Source: Natronosalvus vescus
GTDB lineage: Archaea > Halobacteriota > Halobacteria > Halobacteriales > Natrialbaceae
Assembly: GCF_023973145.1 (NCBI RefSeq)
Contig: NZ_CP099546.1
Coordinates: forward strand, 930,001 to 994,000
DNA length: 64,000 nt
Reading direction: 5' to 3'
A program made the translations under genes and the position numbers. Positions 17,647-26,489 of the stretch are shown one piece after another. The notes under the pieces are model-generated. The model was not told where the DNA came from and did not search any database. It saw only the letters and a list, made by a program, of their open reading frames with translations. Within the stretch, counting starts at the first letter, position 1, and every line of letters starts with the position of its first letter.

Positions 17647-18363
17647 ATGGTGTGCATGGTTGGTGGTGCCAAAGAATTTGTTCGCGGACAGTGCGACGAC
17701 GCGCTGAGTCCGACGGGGCGGTTTGTGACAACACAACTCGAGTCCCTCAAGCGAAAAGGATGTAACATACTCGTCACGGGAAATGTGCCGCCTGAAGTGA
17801 GCTTTCACGCCACCAGGAACCTGTTCGGTGACGACCAGTGTGAACGATCGAGACAGCGAATTCTCGCGTGTACGGATCTCCATCCGCCCGGAAACCACTA
17901 CCTGTGGACGGGCTATGAGTCCGAACCCGAGCTGATCTCCTCCGCTGGGCTCCAGCGAAGCATTTCACGGCTTCCTTCGCCGCGAGGAATCGCCGCGGCG
18001 GATCTCAACTGGATCTCCGAATTCCAGATGCAGATCTGTGAGGCGATTGCCGAGGCCGACGCCACGACGGACGGCCTCGAGCCGTCGCAGCTCAGGATGT
18101 CCGTCATGACGCTTCGGCCGACCATCGAGACGGTTACCCACGATGAGACCGATCGGTTTCTTCGTGTGTTGACCCATCTCGTCGAGGGTGTCTCGGGGAT
18201 GGCGCATTACCATCTTCCGGTCGACGACGAGGACGAACTCGTCACTCGTCACGCCGACCACTTCGACATCCGCATCGAACTTCGCAACCGCGACCACGTG
18301 CCACCGGAGAGCCGGTGGCACTTTCCCGACTGCGGGAAAGCAACACGATGGCACCAACTGTAA
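17647..18363 (+). CDS. DUF7504 family protein, RecA-like without a P-loop
   Basis: The 238-residue protein resembles a haloarchaea-only family recalled as DUF7504. The segment GCNILVTGNVPPEVS (residues 38-52) sits where KaiC/RecA proteins have their Walker A loop but lacks GK[ST], so nucleotide hydrolysis is unlikely. Later family-like stretches are DRFLRVLTHLVEGVSGMAHYHL and the final RWHFPD. The start could be 17647 or ATG 17656. The gene is 3 bp ahead of the caspase-like gene and so probably makes its partner or regulator. Confidence 0.75.
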   Translation: MVCMVGGAKEFVRGQCDDALSPTGRFVTTQLESLKRKGCNILVTGNVPPEVSFHATRNLFGDDQCERSRQRILACTDLHPPGNHYLWTGYESEPELISSAGLQRSISRLPSPRGIAAADLNWISEFQMQICEAIAEADATTDGLEPSQLRMSVMTLRPTIETVTHDETDRFLRVLTHLVEGVSGMAHYHLPVDDEDELVTRHADHFDIRIELRNRDHVPPESRWHFPDCGKATRWHQL

Positions 18364-18366
18364 CCT

Positions 18367-20460
18367 ATGGCAACCAGATTCAAACACCCGGAGATTCGCG
18401 AGACGGACAACCGCCTCGAGCTCTGGGATCCGATCGAGCGGTCGACGATGGGGTTCTCCCTTCCCGACTCGGTGACACTCGAACCGGCGAACGCGGACGC
18501 GTTTTACTTCCCAGTGGACACCGCCGTCCGATTCGAGACGTCGCTCATCGAGTGTGAGGGCTTACACGACATCCACGTCTGGACGGGCGACGGCGAGTTC
18601 GTCGCCGAATCGACCAACGGCGAACCGCTGTTTTTACCCCACGACACCTACCTCTTCGATCTGACCGGCCCAATCAAGACCTACTTCCAGGTCGACGGCC
18701 CGCTCCAGGTACTCTCCGACGGTGGCCGTTCCTCGATCGCCTTCGGTGGGGAGACGACGGTGACCCTGGGCATTCGCTCGTTCCACGACAACCCCGCCGG
18801 CGAGATCGTCGTCGACGACGATCCCTATACGCTGCTCGAGGCGATTCCGTTTCTTGCGACGTCGCTCAAGACGCTCTCACCGGAGCGGTCGTTCCCCTCG
18901 ATGCGGGGCCACCCGCCGCGACTCGTTCGTCGCGATTCGACCCCGGAGGAACCGCTCACGGCCGATCTCGAGAAGCCGGATACGGGCATCCACCTCGAGG
19001 TGCCGCCGACTTTCCGGCATCTCTACCCGATCGCACCGCTGGCGTTTTACCTCGGCGCGGACGTTCTGCCGGCGTCACAGCCGCGCCTTCGTACCCAGTC
19101 CCAGCGCCTCCACCTTCGGTCGATTCACGAGGAGTACGACACGGCAGTTTCACGGCTACTCCAGCACGTATTCTTCCTCGATTGTCTCACCCGAACTGAG
19201 GGTTACTTCCAGGTGCCACTGCACGAGCGCCAGCAGTTCGAACTCGCCCTCCGTCATTCGCGCGAGGGGCCGGACGAACTGGATTTCGCCGAGCTGTACG
19301 ACTTGCCGATCGCCGAACGCGTCGATCGGTACCTCGAGGTGCCGTTCTCGGTGTTCGAGCACTTGCTCCCTGAGTGGCGACTGACGGCCGACGTCCAGCC
19401 CGATGCGGAGTATCTGGAGTGCTTGCCGTTCCTCGTCGCCGACCTGGCGACGATTCGGTGCCCGAACCCGACCCCCGTTAGCAGCGTTCCACAGACGCCC
19501 CAACCCGTCCAGGACTTCTTCCGGGACGGATCGCTCGATCACAACAGCCTCGAGTTCGTCGAAACGCCACGGTCGAACTCCCTCGAGCAGACGTTCATCG
19601 GGGAGTCGAACCCGCTCGACGCCTCGAAGGCGACCCTCGAGTCGTTCGAGTCGCGGTTCCAGCGAACGGCGACTGATCGCGAGGACATCGAGGTTGCGGT
19701 GGTGCGCAACGACGAGGAGATGGAAGGCGAACGCGTCGCCGTCTCGGAGTCGTATGGCTCGCTCGAGGAGACCGGGGCGTCGGTTCGATTCCTCGAGAAC
19801 TGTACGGTCGAGGAACTCCATACCCTGTTCACGTCGGAGACGGACTTCGTCCACTACATCGGCCACGTGGATGGGCGGGGCCTCGAGTGTGCGGACGGCT
19901 ATTTCGATGCAACGGCCCACGAGGAGTACGGCGTCGGGGCATTCATACTGAACGGCTGTCAGTCGTATAGGCAGGGCGAGGCGTTGATCCGTGGTGGGTG
20001 TATCGGCGGCGTCGTGACGGCCTCCGCGGTGTTGAACGAGCCAGCGGTGGAGATCGGTGGAACGTTCGCTCGGTTGCTGGCGGATGGTTTTTCGCTACGG
20101 GCGGCGACGACAATTGCGACCGATCAGCGGATCGTCGGGAATCAGTATCTCGTCATTGGGGATGGTGAGGTCAGGATTGCTGATCGGGAGAATACGACAC
20201 CGATGTTAGGCGAGTTAGAACTCAGGAATGATAATCAATTCGACATCACGATCAAAACCTTTCCAACTAATTGTAATGATATGGGTTGTTTGTTCACTCC
20301 TCTTTTGAACGGTGTTGACAAGCGATACTTGTCTTCTGGAGTTATCGATACTATTACGGTTACAAAAGAAGATCTAATCCCTTTCTTTGACCTCTCATCG
20401 TTCCCTGTGCAGTATCAGGGCAAACTTGTTTGGAGTAAGGAACTACTCGAGTATTTATAA
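18367..20460 (+). CDS. CHAT-type caspase-like protein
   Basis: A 697-residue protein. Residues 1-400 are an all-haloarchaeal N-terminal region of unknown fold. The C-terminal part fits a CHAT peptidase: the strand and histidine FVHYIGHVDG (His500) and the cysteine loop FILNGCQSY (Cys531), followed by GGVVTASAVLNEPA. His and Cys would form the dyad. No membrane segment is seen. The last 80-90 residues have much lower GC than the rest. It is 3 bp after the DUF7504 gene. A regulated protease or cell-death effector is inferred; nothing is proven. Confidence 0.75.
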   Translation: MATRFKHPEIRETDNRLELWDPIERSTMGFSLPDSVTLEPANADAFYFPVDTAVRFETSLIECEGLHDIHVWTGDGEFVAESTNGEPLFLPHDTYLFDLTGPIKTYFQVDGPLQVLSDGGRSSIAFGGETTVTLGIRSFHDNPAGEIVVDDDPYTLLEAIPFLATSLKTLSPERSFPSMRGHPPRLVRRDSTPEEPLTADLEKPDTGIHLEVPPTFRHLYPIAPLAFYLGADVLPASQPRLRTQSQRLHLRSIHEEYDTAVSRLLQHVFFLDCLTRTEGYFQVPLHERQQFELALRHSREGPDELDFAELYDLPIAERVDRYLEVPFSVFEHLLPEWRLTADVQPDAEYLECLPFLVADLATIRCPNPTPVSSVPQTPQPVQDFFRDGSLDHNSLEFVETPRSNSLEQTFIGESNPLDASKATLESFESRFQRTATDREDIEVAVVRNDEEMEGERVAVSESYGSLEETGASVRFLENCTVEELHTLFTSETDFVHYIGHVDGRGLECADGYFDATAHEEYGVGAFILNGCQSYRQGEALIRGGCIGGVVTASAVLNEPAVEIGGTFARLLADGFSLRAATTIATDQRIVGNQYLVIGDGEVRIADRENTTPMLGELELRNDNQFDITIKTFPTNCNDMGCLFTPLLNGVDKRYLSSGVIDTITVTKEDLIPFFDLSSFPVQYQGKLVWSKELLEYL

Positions 20461-20473
20461 CTAAAAGATCGGT

Positions 20474-20617
20474 TTACGGGCCCGTGGTCGTTGCTGATGA
20501 TTCCGCCATGACCGTCCCCGCCTGCGAAAGCAACAACATAGCGGTGAACAGCACGCCGATCATTCGTGGGTGATTCTGTAGGTACGATACTATCGTCGGG
20601 GTGTCCGTGTTGGACAT
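20474..20617 (-). CDS. DUF7503 family 47-residue membrane peptide
   Basis: The peptide has a polar start (MSNTDTPTIVSYLQNHPR), one hydrophobic helix (MIGVLFTAMLLLSQAG, about 20-35), an AxA-like end VMAESS and the tail TTTGP. It matches a tiny haloarchaeal family recalled as DUF7503, members of which I recall lying near DUF7504 genes. It is convergent with the CHAT gene, 13 bp apart. The start at 20617 is chosen over an upstream ATG at 20686 because of the family start and the nearby TATA box. Confidence 0.75.
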   Translation of the reverse strand: MSNTDTPTIVSYLQNHPRMIGVLFTAMLLLSQAGTVMAESSATTTGP

Positions 20618-20642
20618 ACCTCGAGGTGTGAGCGCGACTGTT

Positions 20643-20657
20643 ATTATATTATTTAAA
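20643..20657 (-). promoter_or_regulatory. TATA region of the DUF7503 gene
   Basis: Read on the minus strand the region is TTTAAATAATATAAT, 26-40 nt before the ATG at 20617, the strongest AT-rich box in this part of the window. Confidence 0.55.
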
Positions 20658-21059
20658 GAGTTCTTACGACAAGATAAAAGATCCAACTCTCATCCCTGAT
20701 GAATTATTGTGTCATTAGCACACACTGTTCTAATACTCACACCTATCTGAATCAATAACACACTCATTGCGCGTTGCTCGAGTACGGCGATTTCCCCAAT
20801 TCAGACGGTGTTCAACCGGAACGGAACACGAGGGAGGTGTCTCTCGCAACAAAAGTGGTCAACTGTCTACTGCTATTGAATTCCGTTCAAGCAATAGATT
20901 GATACTGGGACAATAACAAGGATGGAATACGAGATTTGGAACCGTTCCACCAACCAACCACCACCACCACCAAATCTCGTAGCACCCATTTTGGGTTGCT
21001 CGAGACGAACGTCCGAGCCACGCAATCCCTTTAGTCGATGGCGCTCAATGTCGCCATAG
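20658..21059. other. AT-rich gap before mre11
   Basis: No gene is supported in these 400 bases. The first half is AT-rich and may be a trace of transfer linked to the CHAT/DUF7503 locus. The second half holds an 11-bp inverted repeat with a CCA-rich loop (20929-20980). The mre11 promoter must lie near the end, but I see no clear TATA box. Confidence 0.5.
20929..20980. repeat. 11-bp perfect inverted repeat with CCA-repeat loop
   Basis: ACGAGATTTGG (20929-20939) and CCAAATCTCGT (20970-20980) are exact reverse complements, 30 nt apart. The loop is rich in CCA/CCAA units; on the minus strand it has eight GG runs separated by one or two T from 20948 to 20972, which could form a two-quartet G-quadruplex. 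It lies about 80 bp before mre11. Confidence 0.8.
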
Positions 21060-22529
21060 ATGACGCGGGTGATACACACGGGCGACACCCATATTGGGTA
21101 CCAGCAGTACAACGCGCCCGAGCGACGACAGGACTTTCTCGAGGCGTTTGGTGCCGTGGTGGACGACGCGATTGCGGACGATGTCGACGCCGTAGTACAC
21201 GCAGGCGACCTCTTTCACGATCGACGACCCGGCTTGATCGATCTCCAGGGAACCGTCGAGATTCTTCGCCGACTGGCCGAGGCGGACGTCCCCTTCCTCG
21301 CGGTCGTCGGCAACCACGAAGGGAAACGCGATGCCCAGTGGCTCGACCTCTTTGCTGATCTCGGCCTGGCGACGCGACTCGGGCCCGACCCCGTCGTAGT
21401 CGATGCGGTGGCGTTCTACGGCCTCGATTTCGTCCCGCGATCGAGACGCGACGACCTCACTTACGACTTCAACGCCGTTCCCGAGGACGCTGACCACGCC
21501 GCCCTCGTGAGCCACGGTCTGTTCGAGCCGTTCGCCCACGCCGACTGGGACACCGAGACGGTTCTCGAGGAGGCGTCGGTCGAGTTCGACGCGATGTTGC
21601 TCGGAGACAACCACGCCGCCGACACGGCCGAGGTGGCTGACACCTGGGTGACCTACTGTGGGTCGACCGAACGCGCGAGCGCGAGCGAGCGCGACGACCG
21701 TGGGTACAATCTGGTGTCCTTCGAAGAGTCCGTTGCAATCAGTCGCCGGAGTGTGCCCGACACCCGGGCGTTCGTTTTCGTCGACGTGGAACTCGACGAT
21801 GGCGAAGGAATCGACCGCGTCCAGGAACGCGTTCGCGAGTACGAACTCGAAGACGCCGTGGTAATCGTCACGGTCGAAGGGGAGGGGCGGCCGATCACCC
21901 CCGCTGGCATCGAGGAACTGGCGATCGAGCGTGGAGCACTCGTTGCCCGGGTGAACGACCGCCGGGAACCTGCCGAGGCAGACGAGGAGGTCTCGGTTAG
22001 CTTCGCCGATCCGGACAACGCGGTTCGCGAACGGGTTCGCGAGATGGGGCTCTCGAACGCAGCCCTCGAGATCGACCGTACCGTCCGCGACGGCGAGGTG
22101 GCCGATACGAACGTCCGCGAATCAGTCGAACGCCGCGTTCGCGAGTTGCTCGAGTCGGACGATTCGGCGTTCGCGCCCGCGCCAGAGAGAGACCCTGAGG
22201 AGGTGACGACGGTCGCAGATGCCCTCTCGAACGGCTGCACTGAAGGGAGCAGCAACGATGTGGTTGACTCGAGCGCCGATGGGGACGAATTCGAAACCGT
22301 GATCGAATCCGATGGTTCCGACGGAGCCGAAACGTCCGGAGATGCAGTGGTCGAAGGCGGTGCGGATACGGCTGAATCGGCAGCCGACGAACTCGAAACC
22401 GACGTCGACGACGGTGAACCCGAAACTAACGCCGACGACGAAGGCGAAAATTCCGGCGAGCGTGGGAACGCTGACGACTCCGAGGATGTCGGAGACACGG
22501 GAACGACCTCACTGGGTGATTTCGCGTGA
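21060..22529 (+). CDS. mre11: Mre11 double-strand break repair nuclease
   Basis: The 489-residue protein is the nuclease of the Mre11-Rad50 complex. Phosphoesterase motifs are clear: HTGDTHIGY (metal Asp and His), HAGDLFHD, VVGNHEGK and later SHGLFE and GDNHAAD. After about residue 375 comes a long acidic, Asp/Glu/Ser-rich tail that ends TTSLGDFA. It overlaps rad50 by 4 bp (GTGA), which couples translation. ATG 21060 directly precedes the catalytic domain. Confidence 0.96.
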   Translation: MTRVIHTGDTHIGYQQYNAPERRQDFLEAFGAVVDDAIADDVDAVVHAGDLFHDRRPGLIDLQGTVEILRRLAEADVPFLAVVGNHEGKRDAQWLDLFADLGLATRLGPDPVVVDAVAFYGLDFVPRSRRDDLTYDFNAVPEDADHAALVSHGLFEPFAHADWDTETVLEEASVEFDAMLLGDNHAADTAEVADTWVTYCGSTERASASERDDRGYNLVSFEESVAISRRSVPDTRAFVFVDVELDDGEGIDRVQERVREYELEDAVVIVTVEGEGRPITPAGIEELAIERGALVARVNDRREPAEADEEVSVSFADPDNAVRERVREMGLSNAALEIDRTVRDGEVADTNVRESVERRVRELLESDDSAFAPAPERDPEEVTTVADALSNGCTEGSSNDVVDSSADGDEFETVIESDGSDGAETSGDAVVEGGADTAESAADELETDVDDGEPETNADDEGENSGERGNADDSEDVGDTGTTSLGDFA

Positions 22530-25237
22530 GAGTCGACTTCCTCAGGCTTCGTAATTTTAAATGCTACGCCGAGGCAGAACTCGGCCTCGAGAACGGCGTC
22601 ACCGTCGTCCACGGCGTCAACGGCAGCGGCAAATCGACGCTGCTCGAGGCGGTGTTTTTCGCCCTCTACGGTTCGAAAGCGCTCGATGACCGGACGCTGG
22701 ACGACGTGATCACGACCGGTGAGGAGGAAACCGAGGTCGAACTCGCGTTCACGCACGCGAACACGAGTTATCGCATCGAGCGGGCACTCAAACTCCGGGG
22801 CGACCGGGCGGCGACTACGAAGTGCGTCCTCGAGACCCCCGACGGGACGGTCGAAGGCGCACGGGACGTCCGCCGGGAGGTAACCGAACTCCTGCGGATG
22901 GACGCCGACGCGTTCGTCAACTGCGCGTACGTTCGACAGGGCGAGGTCAACAAGCTCATTCACGCCTCACCGCGTGAGCGCCAGGACATGATCGACGACC
23001 TCCTTCAGCTCGGAGCCCTCGAGGAGTATCGCGAGCGGGCGAGCGAGGCCAGGTTGGGGGTCAAGGACGTCCTCGACAAACAGCAGGGTGCCCTCGAGAA
23101 GTTGCGAGAACAGATCGAGTCGAAGGAGGAGAAGAACCTCCACGAGCGACTCAACGGCCTCGAAAGTCGGCGAGCGGACGTGACCGAGAAGATCGACCGA
23201 TTCGAATCACAGCGGGAAGCGGCCCAGGAGACGCTCGAGAACGCGACGGACGTCCTCGAGCGACACGAGGAGACCCGCGAAGAGATCGAATCCCTCGAGA
23301 CTGAGATCGAGGAGCTGCGGACGACGATCAGCGAGACCGAACGCGAACGGGAGGAGTTACTCGAGGAGATCCAAAATCTCGGGACGGAACGCGAGGATGC
23401 GCTTGAGGAACGACGGGAACTACTGGCCGAACCCGACGTCGATCTCGAGATCGATCCCGATGCCGACGAAAATACCGAGGAAATTTCGTCGACCCTCGAG
23501 AACCGAATCGACGAATTCGAGGCCGAAGACGAGGCGCTTCGGGACGACCTGGAGGAGATCCGTGTCGAGATCAACGAGCGATCGAACGAGGCCGAACAGC
23601 TCCGTGAACGGGCGGTCGAACTCGAGACAGAAGCGGAGGCGGCGGAGGCTGACGCCGAGGAACTCGCCGAAACGATTGCCGACGACGAGTCGGCGATCGA
23701 GAAACGGGAGTCGACGCTCGCGGAACTCGAAGACGAGATCGATGAGATCCGTGAGCAGTTCGCGGATGCACCGATCGACTTCGGTGATGCGACAGCCCAT
23801 CACGCGGAACTCGAGGACGAACGCGAGGCGTGTCGGTCATCGCTCGCCGACACATCCGCCAAGCTCGACGCCGTGGAGGCCTCCATCGGGGAGGGCGAGG
23901 AACTGCTCGAGCAGGGGAAGTGCCCGGAGTGTGGCCAGCCAGTCGAGGACTCCCCGCACGTCGACGTGCTCGAGGAGCGCCGTGCCGAACGTGACGACCT
24001 GGAAGCCAAACGAGTCGAACTCGAGGACGACCTCGAGTCGGTCACGGAACGGCTCGAGCGTGCGGATGCGCTGCGTGATGCCGAACGACGCGTCGACGAA
24101 CTGGAGACGAACCGGGACAACGTTCGACAGTTACTCGAGGAAAAGCGGGAGACGATGGCCGATCGACGCGACCGTCGGGAGACGGGACTCGAGCGAGCGG
24201 ACGAACTCGAAGCAACCGCCGAAACGAAGCGGGCCGATGCCGAGGACGTCGATGAGGCGGTGGAAGCGTCGCGTGCTCGACTCGGCGAGATCAACGGCGA
24301 GCGCGCCGAGCTACGAACCCGACTGGAGACGCTTCGGACGATCGCCACGCTCACGGATCGAATCGACGACCTCGAGCGAGACGCCGAGGGGCTACGCGAC
24401 CAGCGCGAGAACAAGGCCGAACTGAACGAGGAGCGACGGACGCGCCTATCCGAAAAACGCGATCGAAAGCGCGGACTCGAGGACGAGTTCGACAGTACGC
24501 GAATCGAGGAGGCACGACAGGAACGGTCGAACGCGCAGGCGTACCTCGAGAAGGTCGCACCGAAACTCGAGGAACTCGGTGAGACTCGCGAGGGGATCCA
24601 GAACGCCATCGGCGCGGTCGAACAGGAACTCGAGGAACTCGAGGCGCTTCGAGAGGACGTCGACCGGGTCGCCGACCGATGTGACGACCTGCAGTCGCTG
24701 TACGACGAGGCCGAGACGCTCCAGGCGACCTACGGCGATCTGCGGGCGGAACTGCGCCAGCGAAACGTCGACACGCTCGAGCGACTGCTCAACGAGACGT
24801 TCGACCTCGTCTATCAGAACGACTCCTACGCGGCGATCGACCTGGATGGTGAGTACCGCCTGACGGTCTACCAGAAAGATGGCGAGGCTCTCGAACCGGA
24901 ACAGCTCTCGGGCGGCGAGCGGGCGCTGTTCAATCTGAGTCTGCGGTGTGCGATCTACCGATTGCTGGCGGAGGGTGTCGAAGGGTCGGCACCGATGCCG
25001 CCGCTGATCCTGGACGAGCCAACGGTGTTCCTCGATTCGGGGCACGTGACCCAGTTGGTTTCGTTGATCGAGTCGATGCGAACGCTCGGGGTCGAACAGA
25101 TCGTCGTGGTCAGCCACGACGACGAACTCGTCGGTGCGGCAGACGACCTCGTGCGCGTGGAGAAGGATGCGACTTCGAACCGATCGCGCCTCGAGCGCGG
25201 GGAGCCGCCGGAGGCGGCCCTGCTGGCGTCTGACTGA
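22526..25237 (+). CDS. rad50: Rad50 SMC-like ATPase
   Basis: The 903-residue partner of Mre11 starts at GTG 22526 inside the mre11 stop. It has Walker A GVNGSGKST (30-38), long coiled coils on both sides of the zinc hook CPEC (Cys466, Cys469), signature LSGGERALF (794-802) and Walker B ILDEPTVFLD (from 828). It tethers and processes DNA ends. The very Glu/Arg-rich coiled coil explains the strong CTCGAG density here. Confidence 0.97.
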   Translation: MRVDFLRLRNFKCYAEAELGLENGVTVVHGVNGSGKSTLLEAVFFALYGSKALDDRTLDDVITTGEEETEVELAFTHANTSYRIERALKLRGDRAATTKCVLETPDGTVEGARDVRREVTELLRMDADAFVNCAYVRQGEVNKLIHASPRERQDMIDDLLQLGALEEYRERASEARLGVKDVLDKQQGALEKLREQIESKEEKNLHERLNGLESRRADVTEKIDRFESQREAAQETLENATDVLERHEETREEIESLETEIEELRTTISETEREREELLEEIQNLGTEREDALEERRELLAEPDVDLEIDPDADENTEEISSTLENRIDEFEAEDEALRDDLEEIRVEINERSNEAEQLRERAVELETEAEAAEADAEELAETIADDESAIEKRESTLAELEDEIDEIREQFADAPIDFGDATAHHAELEDEREACRSSLADTSAKLDAVEASIGEGEELLEQGKCPECGQPVEDSPHVDVLEERRAERDDLEAKRVELEDDLESVTERLERADALRDAERRVDELETNRDNVRQLLEEKRETMADRRDRRETGLERADELEATAETKRADAEDVDEAVEASRARLGEINGERAELRTRLETLRTIATLTDRIDDLERDAEGLRDQRENKAELNEERRTRLSEKRDRKRGLEDEFDSTRIEEARQERSNAQAYLEKVAPKLEELGETREGIQNAIGAVEQELEELEALREDVDRVADRCDDLQSLYDEAETLQATYGDLRAELRQRNVDTLERLLNETFDLVYQNDSYAAIDLDGEYRLTVYQKDGEALEPEQLSGGERALFNLSLRCAIYRLLAEGVEGSAPMPPLILDEPTVFLDSGHVTQLVSLIESMRTLGVEQIVVVSHDDELVGAADDLVRVEKDATSNRSRLERGEPPEAALLASD

Positions 25238-25256
25238 GCACGCACTATCGTTGGCG

Positions 25257-25301
25257 TCGCTCGATCTCAGTCGGGCTTGCTAACTCGCTCGATCTCAGTC
25301 G
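25257..25301. repeat. 17-bp direct repeat at the rad50 junction
   Basis: TCGCTCGATCTCAGTCG occurs exactly at 25257-25273 and at 25285-25301, period 28. The second copy covers the last codons of the convergent gene that ends at 25295. It may mark a small duplication or a termination region. Confidence 0.85.
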
Positions 25302-25741
25302 TCCTCGTCGGTGGTGGATGCGGTTCGAAGCACCGAAATCGCTTGCGTTGCTTCGGAAGTGAGGGTGTAGCCGCGTTCTCCGTTGACGGTCGTCTCCTCG
25401 AGCACCCCGGCGGCGTTGAGGACGGTCAGTCGGCCGTGAAGGTCGCTCTCACAGAAGTCGTAGCGATCGAGGATCGTCCGGACGCCCAGTTCGCCGTGGG
25501 CGTCGATCTCGAGCACCAGCCCGAGCGTTCGCTCGTCGGGAATACTCAACAGGAGCGTGCGGACGGACTCGTCGATCACGGCGGCGGCCATCTCGAGCGG
25601 CGATGCCCCGGGAAGGGTCTCGAGTTGATCAGTTGGGATGTGTCGCGTCTCACCCGTGGCGGGGTCGCGAACGAGACTCGACTCAGACGAGCGTTTCAGG
25701 AGCAGGTATCGTCTCCCATCTTCGTCGCGGACTGGTTTCAT
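25295..25741 (-). CDS. DUF7346-like haloarchaeal protein
   Basis: A 148-residue soluble protein. The middle (SDLHGRLTVLNAAGVLEETTVNGERGYTLT, residues 98-128) reads like a winged-helix fold: recognition helix, then a beta wing. The N-terminus RYLLLKRSSESSLVRDPATGE is typical of a haloarchaeal family recalled as DUF7346, found near rad50. A DNA-binding role is inferred. It overlaps the upstream gene by ATGA. Confidence 0.75.
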   Translation of the reverse strand: MKPVRDEDGRRYLLLKRSSESSLVRDPATGETRHIPTDQLETLPGASPLEMAAAVIDESVRTLLLSIPDERTLGLVLEIDAHGELGVRTILDRYDFCESDLHGRLTVLNAAGVLEETTVNGERGYTLTSEATQAISVLRTASTTDEDD

Positions 25742-26241
25742 TGGTCGGAATCTGTCTCCCTGGTCGACCCGGTCGATTCGCTCGTGTTGCCCGAGTGACT
25801 CGATTCGCTTGACTCGCTTGATTCGCTCGAGTCGTCTCGAGCCGAGCCGTCCGTTCCGGTGGCAACACGTGTCGAGTCTACGGGCCCGTCAGAGTCGGTA
25901 TCGTCGCCTGCTGCCTCGTCGTCTTTGTTCGAAAAAGCGGCCGGATCGAACGATCGATAGCGATAGATCGCGAACCCGGTGAGGATCAGACCGCCGGCCA
26001 ATAGCACCCAGCCGAACTGGGTGTGGCGCTGGAAGATGAGCAACAGTAACCCGAGCGAAGTGGCGATGACGGCGGCCTTCGTGACGAGAACGAGCGCCCA
26101 GAACATCGTCACCACCTGTGGGTGGGCATCGCCGGGTTCGGCAGATACCTGTGGGATCGTCAGCGAGTCCGACGTCGGGTCGTGAAACTCGGCTTCGGGG
26201 TCGTACTCGTCGGGTTCGTGCTCACTTGGTTCGAAGTCCAC
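25738..26241 (-). CDS. DUF7322-like small membrane protein
   Basis: The protein has an acidic N-terminus, two membrane helices (about residues 47-70 and 76-95 from GTG 26241; ALVLVTKAAVIATSLGLLLL, then WVLLAGGLILTGFAI) and a Ser/Glu/Asp-rich tail with SSE repeats. GTG at 26241 is preferred because a T-rich box lies 25-30 nt upstream; TTG 26268 would add nine residues. It is translationally coupled to the next gene. Function unknown. Confidence 0.7.
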   Translation of the reverse strand: MDFEPSEHEPDEYDPEAEFHDPTSDSLTIPQVSAEPGDAHPQVVTMFWALVLVTKAAVIATSLGLLLLIFQRHTQFGWVLLAGGLILTGFAIYRYRSFDPAAFSNKDDEAAGDDTDSDGPVDSTRVATGTDGSARDDSSESSESSESSHSGNTSESTGSTRETDSDQ

Positions 26242-26324
26242 GACTGAGCGTTCGGGCAGTACGGTCAAAAAGTGTTCGCGTTGGGAGAGCCGTCAGTTCA
26301 CAGCACCGCACCGCTCGCGATGGA

Positions 26325-26489
26325 TCAGGCGAGTTCCTCGAGGGAAAGGGGTTGCGTCGTCTCCATCCACGCGAGCGGGTTTTCCGCATCGTAGAAGACG
26401 GTACCGTCGTCCGTTTCGTACGCTTCGATCGTGGTGGTTCCATCGGGTTCACCACGCGGTTCGCCACCATCCGTCGTATCGTCGTTCAT
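26325..26489 (-). CDS. DUF7331-like 54-residue protein
   Basis: This small acidic protein has the conserved core YETDDGTVFYDAENPLAWM followed by a short SLEEL tail. It matches a widespread haloarchaeal family recalled as DUF7331. It has no cysteines or membrane helix. ATG 26489 is the natural start. Function unknown. Confidence 0.8.
   Translation of the reverse strand: MNDDTTDGGEPRGEPDGTTTIEAYETDDGTVFYDAENPLAWMETTQPLSLEELA

Noticed and set aside
20161-21059. AT-rich block considered as an insertion sequence or prophage edge
   Set aside because: No transposase, integrase, terminal repeats with target duplication or tRNA attachment site is visible; only composition and one hairpin stand out.
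25780-25835. GATTCGCTTGACTCG-like tandem repeats, considered as a CRISPR or iteron array
   Set aside because: They are the codons of a Ser/Ser/Glu repeat in the tail of the DUF7322-like protein, too short and without spacers.
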